64,000 nt of DNA, taken from the NCBI GenBank assembly GCA_040387195.1, contig JAZKEF010000001.1, forward strand, positions 62,001 to 126,000, in the 5' to 3' direction. Shown here in pieces: positions 1 to 8,566 of the stretch. Within the stretch, counting starts at the first letter, position 1. Every line of letters starts with the position of its first letter. The DNA comes from UKL13-3 sp040387195. GTDB taxonomy: Bacteria; Bacteroidota; Bacteroidia; UKL13-3. A program made the translations under genes and the position numbers. The notes beneath the pieces were generated by a model, which was given only the letters and a program-made list of their open reading frames with translations, was not told the DNA's origin and made no database searches.

Positions 1-3000
1 TGGCTCCTATTTTAGTATCTGCTATTGCTTCTGATAAACTTACATAGTTATTGGAACCCGGACCTGTACTTGTTCCACCAATCGTATATGTACCAGACCA
101 TGCACCCAACAGAATAAATTGGTTGGGAGTTGTAGGTGCCGTAGTAATTGAACTTACTGACGAGGCCACAAATCCGGTTGAAGGACTTGCACCAACAATA
201 GGTGTGGGCACTGCTAAATCTTGCGCTACAACAAAATACTGAATAGTATCTCCAACCGAAACAGTTCCGCCATTAAGTATGGTATAATCCAGTGTAAATG
301 CAAAGGGAGAACCCGTGCTTGTGGTGGCAACCCATTTCCATCCATTAGCTGCACTTGTATTAGCCAAGAAAGCATTTGCATCAGATGCTTTTTTATAGTA
401 AATCCTAGGTTTATTGGTTAGAGAATCTACCTTGCTTGGATCCGCGATGGTGGCAAAAGATAGTAAACTTCTTGAGGTACCAACAGGAGCATTGGATAGA
501 TTTGTATAACTAAACGAAGGTGGATTTAAATCCAGTGGCTCACCGTCAAACTCATCTGCTCCGATATCCGGAGCACTTCCCCCTCCATTAACCTGACCCG
601 TTAAAGGATATGCTGTTCTGGCATTACCGTCAAAGTCTTCTTCAATTCCTGCAATTGTTGCTCCACCACTTTCTATTTGCGAAGAAGGTGTGCCGGTAAT
701 GTGAAAAAAACCGGTATTCGATGCCGTTGAATTTACCATGTTTACTACTTCCGACACAGAATTGGCATCACGGCCTGATACTGTTCCTGCGGTAAACACA
801 CCCGCTTTGTAGTCTGCTAATGTAATTGCAGACGAAGTTCCATCAGCATATATCAACCTTGTTGCTCCTGCAGTTCCTGCATAAAACAAATTATTATTCG
901 AGGTACTGGCATAATTGTTCAGTGTATTGGCCGTTCCCACACTTCTTCTGAAAGCAACGGTTTGTCCGGTTCCAGCAGGAGTTGAAATATTATAAATGAT
1001 ATTGTTGCGTAGGTTTAAAACCGCTGTTGTAGCCGTAGCACTTGCCGCATGGTAAATTCCAGATGTACCGAAATTGGTTCCGCTTGAACCTGCATTCAGA
1101 TGTACCGAATTAAAATATACATTGTAAGTGGAACTTGCAGTGGTAGAACCCACACTTATTCCACGGACAGCATCTGCAGTGTTAGCGGTAGTTGCTCTTA
1201 AATCGCCAAGTATGTTATTGTATACGGTAACCGTTGTTCCGCCCGAAAGCGAAATACCGTTCACTCCTGAAGCTCCTGTAAAAGCAGCACTTGCCAATAA
1301 ATCATATATTTTGTTCTTATGAACAGAAACGGTTGTTCCTCCGCTCACTGATATTCCATTCACAGTAGGTGTTGTTGCTCCCGCATTCGTTAAGGTATTG
1401 ATACGATTACCGTATGCATTAATTGATGTTCCGGATGAAATACTAAGTCCATTAACGAGAGGAGATGTTGTACCCGATGCAGTAAGCGTATGAATGGTAT
1501 TCGCATATACATTCGTTGCCACTCCTGCTCCTGTTATACCTAGTCCCAGAACAGTTGATGATGCTCCTGTTGATGACAGTGTATGAATGGTATTATCATT
1601 GATATTGATCAGCGTTGACGTATTGGAACAGGTAAAACCCGTAACATTACCACCTGTGCCCGTTGACGATAAACTATTGATGGCATTGCTGGCACATGTA
1701 AATGATGCTCCACTGAATGATGAACCAATCGTAAGACCTATAATAGTAGATTGTCCGGTAATATTTGTTATCGTATTATTGGAAATTACAGTGCCTGTTC
1801 CAATATAATTAAACAACATTCCTGTAACTGCGCTTGTCCCTCCAGTCCAGTTATTGAATGTATTACCTGTAACCGTTCTTATTGCAGTACTACTGCCACC
1901 TCCATCAGTATTGTTAAAACCAATTAATATCGTAGCTCCTGTTACCGCAATATTCGAAAAATTATTATTGGTCATGTTGCCGATTGACCCAATTGCAGCA
2001 ACAGAGTTTGATGTGAATAATGTTACCGTTCCTCCCGCCCCCGCTTTGTTAAAAGCAGTTACAATGCTGTTGTTGTTAAACGTTTGGGTACTTGAAGAAG
2101 TCATGGTATAACCATGGTTGATAAATGTTACCGAGCCGGTGGTATTAATACTAAGATTGGTAAAGGTATTATCACTGATAGTTGCAGTGTTACCGGCAGC
2201 AGTTGCACCGGTTAAAGTGAGGTAATTATTGATGCCTGAACCCGCAGTTGAGTAAGTGATACCCCTGATATCGTTTTTACGGATGGCATGTGTAGTAGCA
2301 ACAGTATTTGTAAGAGAGATGGCAGTTAATGTTCCGGAGTTGGCAACCGCGTAAGTCACAAAGTTCAAAGCTGCCGTCCCCAATGCATTGGTGTCAATAA
2401 TTGCGGTAGGTGCTGTTCCGGTCATTGCACCCGAAGAGGTGATACCAGTAACAACTGTAGCGGAACCCGAAACATTCATTCCCCTGATTGTATTGTTGTA
2501 AATCAACATGTAATTCCCTGTGGCTGCACTTCTGATACCGTTACATGAACTGGTTCCTGTAGCTGTTGTAGCTGTTCCGGTAGCATTGGTAAGATTGGCA
2601 CCACTCAAAAAATAACCTGTCCTGATATTATTTGCAGTAGTGTTTCCAATGGTATTGCCACTGATGTTAAATGACCCCGAACCCGCAACATCAATACCTG
2701 TAAATGTACCTGCTGTAGATGCAGTTCTTGCCGAAGCATCAACACCACCCATTACATTATTCTTGATATTCACCGTATCAGTACCGGTAACATAAATACC
2801 AACGATGGCTCCGTTGGCTGTGCTTGCAGTTGTATATATGGAAGATTGTCCGCTTGTTACCCCGATGGTGTTACCTGCTGCAGTTCCTATGTTCACCTTA
2901 CCTGCGGTAACATTGATACCACACCAAATACCATTGGTGGTTGATGCTCCGCTTGATGTATACAAAGCAAAACCGGCCATGGTATTGTTATCGATTTGGG

Positions 3001-3991
3001 AAACAACACCTCCGGCTGTAAAATTGCAATTGAGAGCTATATACCTGGTGGCATTGGTTGTACCTGTTGCTGTAAATGAACTTGGAAATGTTCCGGTTGG
3101 AGCTACCGAATTACCAATGATGTTGGTTGTTCCCGTACCCGTTGAATTAGCAAACCCAATCACGTTTCCGGTAATCGTATACCCCGATCCGATTTGAATA
3201 CTTATACCGCTATGCGTGTTTGCAGTGGTATGAATTCTGCTGGCTGTTTGATACAAACGGTTGCTTGTAAGAGCCCATGCCGAGTTCCCTGTTCCTGCCA
3301 GCTGAATGCCTGTTGTTGCCGAAGCCGCACTAAAATAATCAAAAACATTATTTGTACTCAATGTGTCGCTGCTATTATCAATAGCCGCACTCGTACCCAA
3401 TGAGTAAACACCATTAAGCGGTAAATTAGTTCCGGCCGGACCAATATTACAGGTGCTTATTTTATTGCCGTCATTACCGGTTGTGGTTCCTGTACTAAAA
3501 AACACCACTCCAAAACTTGTTGTAGATCCGGTAAAACTTACATTGCTTATTTTGTTGTTGGATGCATCGGCAATAAACCTCAGCGTACTGGAAGCTCCTG
3601 TCGCAGTGTTAGCAATCGTCAATGTATTACCACCTGTGTTTAATCCGTCAATCGTAACATTATCTGCCCCGTTCAAATCAATCAAATGCCCGGTAATGGC
3701 TCCTGTGATGGTGCGCGCAGCACCACCTGTAGGACTGATAGAAATAGCTGAATAACTTGCCAATCCGTTTCCGCTTGCGTTTAATACCGCGGATGCAGCT
3801 TCAGTGGTATTGGCAGAAATGCCAAGTGAAATAATACCGGTATGGGTTCCGGCATTAATTGCATCAAATGCGGCTTTTACGGTTGTGTAACCCGCAGATG
3901 CTGTACCTCCGGAAGCAGTTACATTCACTTGTGCCCTCGCATTTACAAAGGAGAATAATACAAGCAATACCAACATGGTTCGCTTCAACAT
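1..3991 (-). CDS. Giant exported Asn/Thr-rich repeat protein (probable beta-helix adhesin), C-terminus beyond left edge
   Basis: The minus frame is open from 3991 to base 1, so at least 1,330 residues are present and the C-terminus lies outside the window. From the chosen ATG the protein begins MLKRTMLVLLVLFSFVNARA followed by Q, a good signal peptide; an in-frame ATG at 4063 would only add 24 unlikely residues. The body is built of degenerate repeats of roughly 40-50 residues rich in N, T, S and G, with recurring NNTI/GNTI and 'GI.VSG' segments, as expected for a right-handed parallel beta-helix. Near the left edge the texture changes to a globular stretch (ADEFDGEPLDLNPPSFSY) typical of the region after such helices. 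Proteins of this build in Bacteroidota usually end in a type IX secretion sorting domain, which cannot be seen here. The likely role is a cell-surface or secreted adhesin; the ligand is unknown. Confidence 0.85.
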   Translation of the reverse strand, partial: MLKRTMLVLLVLFSFVNARAQVNVTASGGTASAGYTTVKAAFDAINAGTHTGIISLGISANTTEAASAVLNASGNGLASYSAISISPTGGAARTITGAITGHLIDLNGADNVTIDGLNTGGNTLTIANTATGASSTLRFIADASNNKISNVSFTGSTTSFGVVFFSTGTTTGNDGNKISTCNIGPAGTNLPLNGVYSLGTSAAIDNSSDTLSTNNVFDYFSAASATTGIQLAGTGNSAWALTSNRLYQTASRIHTTANTHSGISIQIGSGYTITGNVIGFANSTGTGTTNIIGNSVAPTGTFPSSFTATGTTNATRYIALNCNFTAGGVVSQIDNNTMAGFALYTSSGASTTNGIWCGINVTAGKVNIGTAAGNTIGVTSGQSSIYTTASTANGAIVGIYVTGTDTVNIKNNVMGGVDASARTASTAGTFTGIDVAGSGSFNISGNTIGNTTANNIRTGYFLSGANLTNATGTATTATGTSSCNGIRSAATGNYMLIYNNTIRGMNVSGSATVVTGITSSGAMTGTAPTAIIDTNALGTAALNFVTYAVANSGTLTAISLTNTVATTHAIRKNDIRGITYSTAGSGINNYLTLTGATAAGNTATISDNTFTNLSINTTGSVTFINHGYTMTSSSTQTFNNNSIVTAFNKAGAGGTVTLFTSNSVAAIGSIGNMTNNNFSNIAVTGATILIGFNNTDGGGSSTAIRTVTGNTFNNWTGGTSAVTGMLFNYIGTGTVISNNTITNITGQSTIIGLTIGSSFSGASFTCASNAINSLSSTGTGGNVTGFTCSNTSTLININDNTIHTLSSTGASSTVLGLGITGAGVATNVYANTIHTLTASGTTSPLVNGLSISSGTSINAYGNRINTLTNAGATTPTVNGISVSGGTTVSVHKNKIYDLLASAAFTGASGVNGISLSGGTTVTVYNNILGDLRATTANTADAVRGISVGSTTASSTYNVYFNSVHLNAGSSGTNFGTSGIYHAASATATTAVLNLRNNIIYNISTPAGTGQTVAFRRSVGTANTLNNYASTSNNNLFYAGTAGATRLIYADGTSSAITLADYKAGVFTAGTVSGRDANSVSEVVNMVNSTASNTGFFHITGTPSSQIESGGATIAGIEEDFDGNARTAYPLTGQVNGGGSAPDIGADEFDGEPLDLNPPSFSYTNLSNAPVGTSRSLLSFATIADPSKVDSLTNKPRIYYKKASDANAFLANTSAANGWKWVATTSTGSPFAFTLDYTILNGGTVSVGDTIQYFVVAQDLAVPTPIVGASPSTGFVASSVSSITTAPTTPNQFILLGAWSGTYTIGGTSTGPGSNNYVSLSEAIADTKIGA

Positions 3992-4491
3992 AGAACGGTC
4001 ATTCTTGACTTTACAGGCGTAGCCACGGCCACACACTTGCATAACAGATACAATTTGATTCATATAGATTGTCATTAATAATTTTTGAAACAGCAATACG
4101 CGTCACAGACTCACACGCAGGAGTGAACACCTCAGTTGCCAAGAGGAACTAAGTAAAGGGTCAACAGAAAATGTTAGGAACCGACCGGGTGAGGCGGTAA
4201 AGGATTATGTGCGATGAGTAAATCGCTCTTAAAAGAAGGGCGGGCTAATTGGTGAGTGAGTAGTAGTGTTTTGTTCATAATGGTTGTTTCTTTCAAATGA
4301 AGCTTTGCCATAGGGGGTGGGGTTTAACAATATCGAATGTACACTATTGAAGATTATTAACAAATCAAAACCATGACTATTGTCATTAAAAATAAATTAA
4401 AGCTGCTAGTCAATTACTTACAATTAAAATCACCCAAACAATACCCACATTCTACCAAACAGACAATCCAAAAAAGATGACTTACAATAAA
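3992..4491. other. Gene-free stretch between the giant surface protein and the SIMPL gene
   Basis: About 500 bases without a convincing gene. A 34-codon minus-strand ORF beginning near 4278 has no distinguishing feature. I see no consensus promoter here for the surface protein, although the region should hold its leader. It becomes A/T-rich towards 4440-4490, ahead of the terminator of the neighbouring gene. Confidence 0.5.
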
Positions 4492-4525
4492 AAACTCCAT
4501 CCTCAAATACATGAAGATGGAGTTT
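4492..4525 (-). terminator. Rho-independent terminator of the SIMPL gene
   Basis: The 10-bp arms at 4492-4501 and 4516-4525 (AAACTCCATC / GATGGAGTTT) are perfectly complementary, with a 14-nt loop. Read on the minus strand, the stem runs into a T-rich tail. It lies 22 bases beyond the stop of the minus-strand SIMPL gene. Confidence 0.75.
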
Positions 4526-4547
4526 GAATCTCTTTGTGTATGCGTTT

Positions 4548-5264
4548 CTACTTTATGAAAAAATGAGCCTCAACCTCATACCTTATTTTGATTTTTTGCA
4601 TCTGCACCGGCTCTCCTCCTCCTGCACTTTCCGTATCCATTGCCATATTGCTCATGGCTTTGTACCTGATGGGTTGATACATGTTTCCATCATTCATTTC
4701 TCTGATAAAAACAACATCGCCCAATTGATTGCCAATTGACTCCACCATCAGCTTTGCTTTATTTTTGGCCGCTTTGAGTGCGTTTATTTTTACCTGTTGC
4801 CTGTACTCCTGTATCTTGCTGTTATCAGTGCGTTGCAGGTATGCATTTTCAATTCCTTTGTGATCCAATTTTTGCATCAACTCATTATACTTTTCCAAGT
4901 TGGGTAATTTAATGCTGTATGTTTTTGCGGCTAAAAAATCGGTACGTTTGCTTTCATTGCGCCAGTAGTTGTAATCGTAATTATAATAAGCATTGGCACC
5001 TTCAACCGAAACATTTTTCAGGTCAATTTTTAATGCCGCCAGCGCCTTCTGAAATTCCTTGTCAATTTCATTCATGCTCACTTTGGTGGTTTTATCTTTC
5101 ATATACTCACGCAGGTTTACACCCAAATACACTTCATCGGGTTCTATGTCCATCTCTGCACTTCCGGTTACTTCAATGGTGCGCGGAACAGGTTTATATT
5201 CTGTTTGGGCTATCGTGGAAGCTGTAATACATACAGCTGCCATCAGGATTGCAAATCTTTTCAT
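4548..5264 (-). CDS. SIMPL (DUF541) domain periplasmic protein
   Basis: 238 residues from the ATG at 5264. This start gives a clean signal peptide (MKRFAILMAAVCITASTIAQ); the upstream ATG at 5300 would add 12 residues ahead of it. The mature part opens with 'RTIEVTGSAEMDIEPDEVY', the typical first strand of SIMPL/DUF541 proteins, and continues with the long helical middle and a 'INALKAAKNKAKLMVESIG' segment, the conserved alanine/lysine helix of the family. Family members sit in the periplasm or outer membrane and have been linked to stress tolerance, but the biochemical role is not settled. The gene stands alone, divergent from the lipoprotein at 5399, with its own terminator. Confidence 0.85.
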   Translation of the reverse strand: MKRFAILMAAVCITASTIAQTEYKPVPRTIEVTGSAEMDIEPDEVYLGVNLREYMKDKTTKVSMNEIDKEFQKALAALKIDLKNVSVEGANAYYNYDYNYWRNESKRTDFLAAKTYSIKLPNLEKYNELMQKLDHKGIENAYLQRTDNSKIQEYRQQVKINALKAAKNKAKLMVESIGNQLGDVVFIREMNDGNMYQPIRYKAMSNMAMDTESAGGGEPVQMQKIKIRYEVEAHFFIK

Positions 5265-5347
5265 GTGTTTAACTTGGTTTGGTGATTGCGAATTTACCAA
5301 TTACTATGCCAAAGCGCTATGCATGCCTTAAGTTATTAATTAATCGC

Positions 5348-5378
5348 TTTGTTTTTCACCCTGCAATCATTTTATTTG
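5348..5378 (+). promoter_or_regulatory. Bacteroidota-type promoter of the lipoprotein gene
   Basis: TTTG at 5348-5351, then exactly 19 bases, then TTTATTTG at 5371-5378 (7 of 8 matches to TAnnTTTG). The lipoprotein start codon is 21 bases downstream. Confidence 0.5.
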
Positions 5379-5398
5379 ATAACTTAATCAATCCAGAA

Positions 5399-5944
5399 AT
5401 GAAAAAATTATTATTCGCGGCATGTGTATTCTCAGTTGTAGTATTAGCAGGATACGGTTGTAAAAAAGACAGTACAACATCATCAACAACAACAAGTACA
5501 ACTTCTACTACCTCAACCACTTCGGGTAGTGTAAGCAGCGGAACAATGTCGGCTACGGTTAGCGGTACAGCATGGTCTTCGGCTAATGTAGTAAATACCT
5601 TATTAATGATTAATGGGCAAGGTAAACGACTCGATCTGAGAGGTACGTCATCCACTGGAAAACAAATCATTCTAACAATGGCTGATGATGATTTTGTAAC
5701 AGAAACAATGCCTGTGAAAACATATACATTTGATAACGATGATGCCTTGTTTACCTATACGGAAAACGGATCAAGCCAGCATATCCCGATTGAAGGGAGT
5801 GTAACGATCTCATCATTCAATGCTACGGCCAAAACATTTACAGGAACGTTTAACTTTAAATCTTTTAAAGTTGGTTCTCCTGATACATTGGTGGTTTCAA
5901 ACGGTGTATTTTCCAACATGACCTTTGTTGTGTCAAAACAATAA
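5399..5944 (+). CDS. Small lipoprotein with Ser/Thr-rich linker
   Basis: 181 residues from the ATG at 5399. The start MKKLLFAACVFSVVVLAGYG is followed by C-K-K-D: a lipoprotein signal with the probable lipidated Cys at about residue 21. Next comes a low-complexity linker made almost only of S and T, then a compact beta-rich domain of about 130 residues ('MSATVSGTAWSSANVVN', 'VEGSVTI'-like strands). It resembles the small outer-membrane-anchored DUF6252-type lipoproteins of Bacteroidota, but I cannot confirm the family. It is monocistronic, with its own promoter and a strong terminator. Function unknown. Confidence 0.75.
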   Translation: MKKLLFAACVFSVVVLAGYGCKKDSTTSSTTTSTTSTTSTTSGSVSSGTMSATVSGTAWSSANVVNTLLMINGQGKRLDLRGTSSTGKQIILTMADDDFVTETMPVKTYTFDNDDALFTYTENGSSQHIPIEGSVTISSFNATAKTFTGTFNFKSFKVGSPDTLVVSNGVFSNMTFVVSKQ

Positions 5945-5966
5945 GAGATACATAAGCTTTAATGAT

Positions 5967-6005
5967 GAAAGGGCCATATGAAAACATATGGCCCTTTCAT
6001 TTTTA
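5967..6005 (+). terminator. Strong rho-independent terminator
   Basis: Perfect 14-bp arms at 5967-5980 and 5985-5998 with an AAAA loop, followed by a T-run. It lies 22 bases after the lipoprotein stop. Confidence 0.9.
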
Positions 6006-6151
6006 CAAGCACGGAACAATTACCCACTTGTTTCTCAAGCCCCGGCAGGTATGTCTGTCATATAATTTTATCATTGAAAATGAACGCATTAGATATTTAT
6101 TTTCGCTCCGGGCATCTTTCCTGCCCTTACTTGCATTCTGACTATTGAACA

Positions 6152-6709
6152 ATGAAACTTTATCCAAAAGAGTTTATCCGTAAATTGGAACATGCCGACA
6201 AGGTAACGCAGAAACAGCTGTTTGAGCAGTTGTATGCTCCCATGTTTCGTGTTTGCCAACGGTATATTGTCAAAACGGATGAGGCAGAAGATTGTGTGAT
6301 GAAGGGTTTCATGAAAGTATTTCAACAGATAAGCAAATTCATTTATGAGGATGAAGAAAGCCTCTTTAAATGGGTACGGAAAATAATGGTAAATGAAACC
6401 TTAATGGAAATCAGAAAGAAATACAACTTCTACATGATACCCGAAGAGCAGTTACCGGAAACAATGATTGAAGCAGATGTTTGGAATAAGATGGAAGCAG
6501 AGGATTTGAACAATATGATTCTTCGGTTGCCAACCGGTTACCGCACTGTGTTTTCACTATTTGTCGTCGAAGGATTTGAACATAAAGAAATTGCTGCCAT
6601 GCTGGGCATTACAGAAAGCACGAGTAAAAGTCAGTTGCAAAAAGCGAAAGCAAAATTAAAATTAATGATTGCCCAATCCCCCTTAGCGTATGGAAACATT
6701 GGAAGATAA
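6152..6709 (+). CDS. ECF-type RNA polymerase sigma factor
   Basis: 185 residues. Region 2 is visible near residues 20-75 ('KQLFEQLYAPMFRVCQRYI', 'EAEDCVMKGFMKVFQQ'), and region 4 near 125-170 ('RLPTGYRTVFSLFVVEGFEH' followed by KEIAAMLGI, then 'STSKSQLQKAKAKL'). This is the standard sigma2/sigma4 layout of the extracytoplasmic-function class. The next gene overlaps its 3' end by 20 bases and encodes a membrane-anchored protein with the build of an anti-sigma factor, so the pair is probably co-regulated. A possible promoter (TTG at 6074, N21, TATTTTCG at 6098) lies upstream. The stimulus is unknown. Confidence 0.9.
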   Translation: MKLYPKEFIRKLEHADKVTQKQLFEQLYAPMFRVCQRYIVKTDEAEDCVMKGFMKVFQQISKFIYEDEESLFKWVRKIMVNETLMEIRKKYNFYMIPEEQLPETMIEADVWNKMEAEDLNNMILRLPTGYRTVFSLFVVEGFEHKEIAAMLGITESTSKSQLQKAKAKLKLMIAQSPLAYGNIGR

Positions 6710-7334
6710 TATTGTACAACACAAACTGAGCAGTTTGGATACATTGCCAGAAGGTTATACCCCTAACCTGGAGTCGAAATGGAGCATGTTGGAAGCCGGG
6801 TTTGACGGAAACAAAAAACGAATTGTTGCATGGAAACCAATTGCTGCCGCTGCATTGCTTTTATTTTTGGGAGGTGCTGCATTGCTACTTCAGCAAATCA
6901 AACCGCAGGCAAAGGCAACTGCTGGCCAATTAAACCCAACCGTAGTTATCGCTCAAACTGTTCCCAAAACGACAACTCCAATACCACAGAAAGCACCCGT
7001 TTTAGTAAAACCCGGAAGCATAAAACCACCCACCCAACAACCCCGGTTAGTTGCGCGTATGCCGGAAGTATCCAATAAAATTTGGGAGGTAGAACTTCCT
7101 GCCGTTGTTGAGCAGCCACAAGAATCGCAGGTATTCGCTAACACGCCCGTAGTAAAACTAACAAAACAACAATTCGTTGAAATTGACTTTAATGACGTTC
7201 CTCCCTCACGGCAATATATAGCTGAACCTGCTATTGCTTTCCGCCCCCTTAAATTTACGATAGGGCCACAAACCAATACTTCAACCAACGATGATCGTTA
7301 TGAAAACGCTCTTCGCCTTCAAAAAAATTTTTAA
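6690..7334 (+). CDS. Single-pass membrane protein, probable anti-sigma factor
   Basis: 214 residues. The N-terminal ~48 residues are cytoplasmic-like (METLEDNIVQHKLSSLDTLP), followed by one membrane helix at about 49-67 (IAAAALLLFLGGAALLLQQI), and then a Pro/Thr/Val-rich periplasmic tail. The start codon lies inside the sigma-factor gene (20-base overlap), the arrangement of Bacteroidota sigma/anti-sigma pairs. There is no recognisable zinc-binding anti-sigma motif (HxxxCxxC), so the assignment rests on topology and position. The next gene begins 24 bases after it, so all three are probably one operon. Confidence 0.65.
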   Translation: METLEDNIVQHKLSSLDTLPEGYTPNLESKWSMLEAGFDGNKKRIVAWKPIAAAALLLFLGGAALLLQQIKPQAKATAGQLNPTVVIAQTVPKTTTPIPQKAPVLVKPGSIKPPTQQPRLVARMPEVSNKIWEVELPAVVEQPQESQVFANTPVVKLTKQQFVEIDFNDVPPSRQYIAEPAIAFRPLKFTIGPQTNTSTNDDRYENALRLQKNF

Positions 7335-7358
7335 TACGTAACTCAAATCTTATACACT

Positions 7359-8399
7359 ATGAAAAGAACATTGCTGTTAGCATGCGGGCTTCTTATTGCC
7401 CTTTTCCAAACAAACCTGTCGGCTCAAACAAACACCACCGCAGCCGACAAAAGTAAAACTGAGTATTTAAACGACACTCTCATGTTGCTGTTACCCGATG
7501 GAAACAAAATGATCATCACCGGAAAACCTCTTAAAACGTTGATGGTTTACACTCAGGCCGACTCGATCAAAGAACTCTTTGTTAACGATTATGAAAAAGC
7601 CATTACCTCCGGTACCTTAACGGTTGATGCTCCGCTGATTCATTATTTTGTACATCCTTCGGGCAAGCGCAGATTAAAAGCGGAAGTTGGCGAGTACGCG
7701 GATAACAAAGTTGATGTCGCCTACGAGATTACCCGACTCAATCTCGATCTACCCAAATACAGATACCATATCCACGATCTTCAATCAGAAATTGAGTTAC
7801 AGGTTTATGTTCAGAACCCTGCTCAACTGAGGAATATCCTTTCAAACATCAATGTTACAGCAGCCATTAAAGCAGCCGGCAAAGAGAAACGCCCGTTGCG
7901 AAAAATTGTAAAAACAGAAATCGCTGCCAGCAACGGGCAGTTTAAAATAGATGATATAAAAGGTCATACACTACAGTCTATAGAAATAAATCCAATGATT
8001 GGGGTAACCCTTATCGGCAATGTAATGGCACCTGTATTGGGAATGAATGCATCCTTTGGTTCAAAAACCAAATATGGCATTAGCTCCTATAAAATCGGAT
8101 ACACATTGTCGGCCTTTCCCATTGTTGGCTTGACAGGTGGCGAAATGAGCAGTGTAGCGTTCATCCAATCACATGAAATCCGCTTCCTCAAAAACCTGAA
8201 TACTGCAAGCGCAAATAATCCCTTTTGGATGGGAGTACAAGCGGGAATGCTCACCTGCAAGGACCTGGCTGCTTATGACAACGCCATCAAAGCGGGAGTT
8301 AGTTTCAACACAGGAAGTTCATTCACGTACTCTTTTGATTATATAAGAGACAACAACAAACACGGAGTATTCGGATTTACGGTGAAGTTGGACTTTTAG
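7359..8399 (+). CDS. Exported protein of the sigma-factor operon, possible outer-membrane beta-barrel
   Basis: 346 residues with a signal peptide (MKRTLLLACGLLIALFQTNL, cleavage near SAQ). The first half is charged and soluble-looking. The last ~150 residues alternate polar and hydrophobic residues, are rich in G, Y and S, and end in '...VFGFTVKLDF'; a terminal Phe is a feature of outer-membrane barrels. It is the third gene of the ECF operon and may be the sensor, target or effector of that pathway. I do not recognise a family. A bidirectional terminator follows. Confidence 0.7.
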   Translation: MKRTLLLACGLLIALFQTNLSAQTNTTAADKSKTEYLNDTLMLLLPDGNKMIITGKPLKTLMVYTQADSIKELFVNDYEKAITSGTLTVDAPLIHYFVHPSGKRRLKAEVGEYADNKVDVAYEITRLNLDLPKYRYHIHDLQSEIELQVYVQNPAQLRNILSNINVTAAIKAAGKEKRPLRKIVKTEIAASNGQFKIDDIKGHTLQSIEINPMIGVTLIGNVMAPVLGMNASFGSKTKYGISSYKIGYTLSAFPIVGLTGGEMSSVAFIQSHEIRFLKNLNTASANNPFWMGVQAGMLTCKDLAAYDNAIKAGVSFNTGSSFTYSFDYIRDNNKHGVFGFTVKLDF

Positions 8400-8432
8400 A
8401 TTACCATTACTAAAACACCACACTATTAATCG

Positions 8433-8468
8433 AAAAAAGCGGAGCTTATACACTCCGCTTTTCTTTTT
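8433..8468. terminator. Bidirectional terminator between the sigma operon and gcvP
   Basis: 10-bp arms AAAAGCGGAG (8435-8444) and CTCCGCTTTT (8453-8462), with an A-run on the left and a T-run on the right, so it can work for both converging transcripts. Confidence 0.8.
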
Positions 8469-8490
8469 TAAAATCCTTCATCAAACCGAT

Positions 8491-8566
8491 GGCTTCGACT
8501 TCGCTCAGCCAGCGGTTGCATTAGAATTATATATATTTATACCGCAGGCTGAGCGGAGTCAAAGCC
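8491..8566. repeat. REP-like inverted repeat abutting gcvP
   Basis: The 20-base arms at 8491-8510 and 8547-8566 are imperfectly complementary and of the type 'GGCTTCGACTTCGCTCAGCC'. The right arm ends on the first base of the gcvP stop codon. A partial relative, 'GTTTCGACTCCGCTCAAC', occurs at about 14978-14995 upstream of dapD, so this is a dispersed element. Confidence 0.7.

Noticed and set aside
2805..3197. 130-residue plus-strand ORF, and several others between 51 and 3755
   Set aside because: They are antisense shadows of the repeat-rich surface protein, with Val/Pro/Leu-rich low-complexity text that mirrors its Asn/Thr codons.
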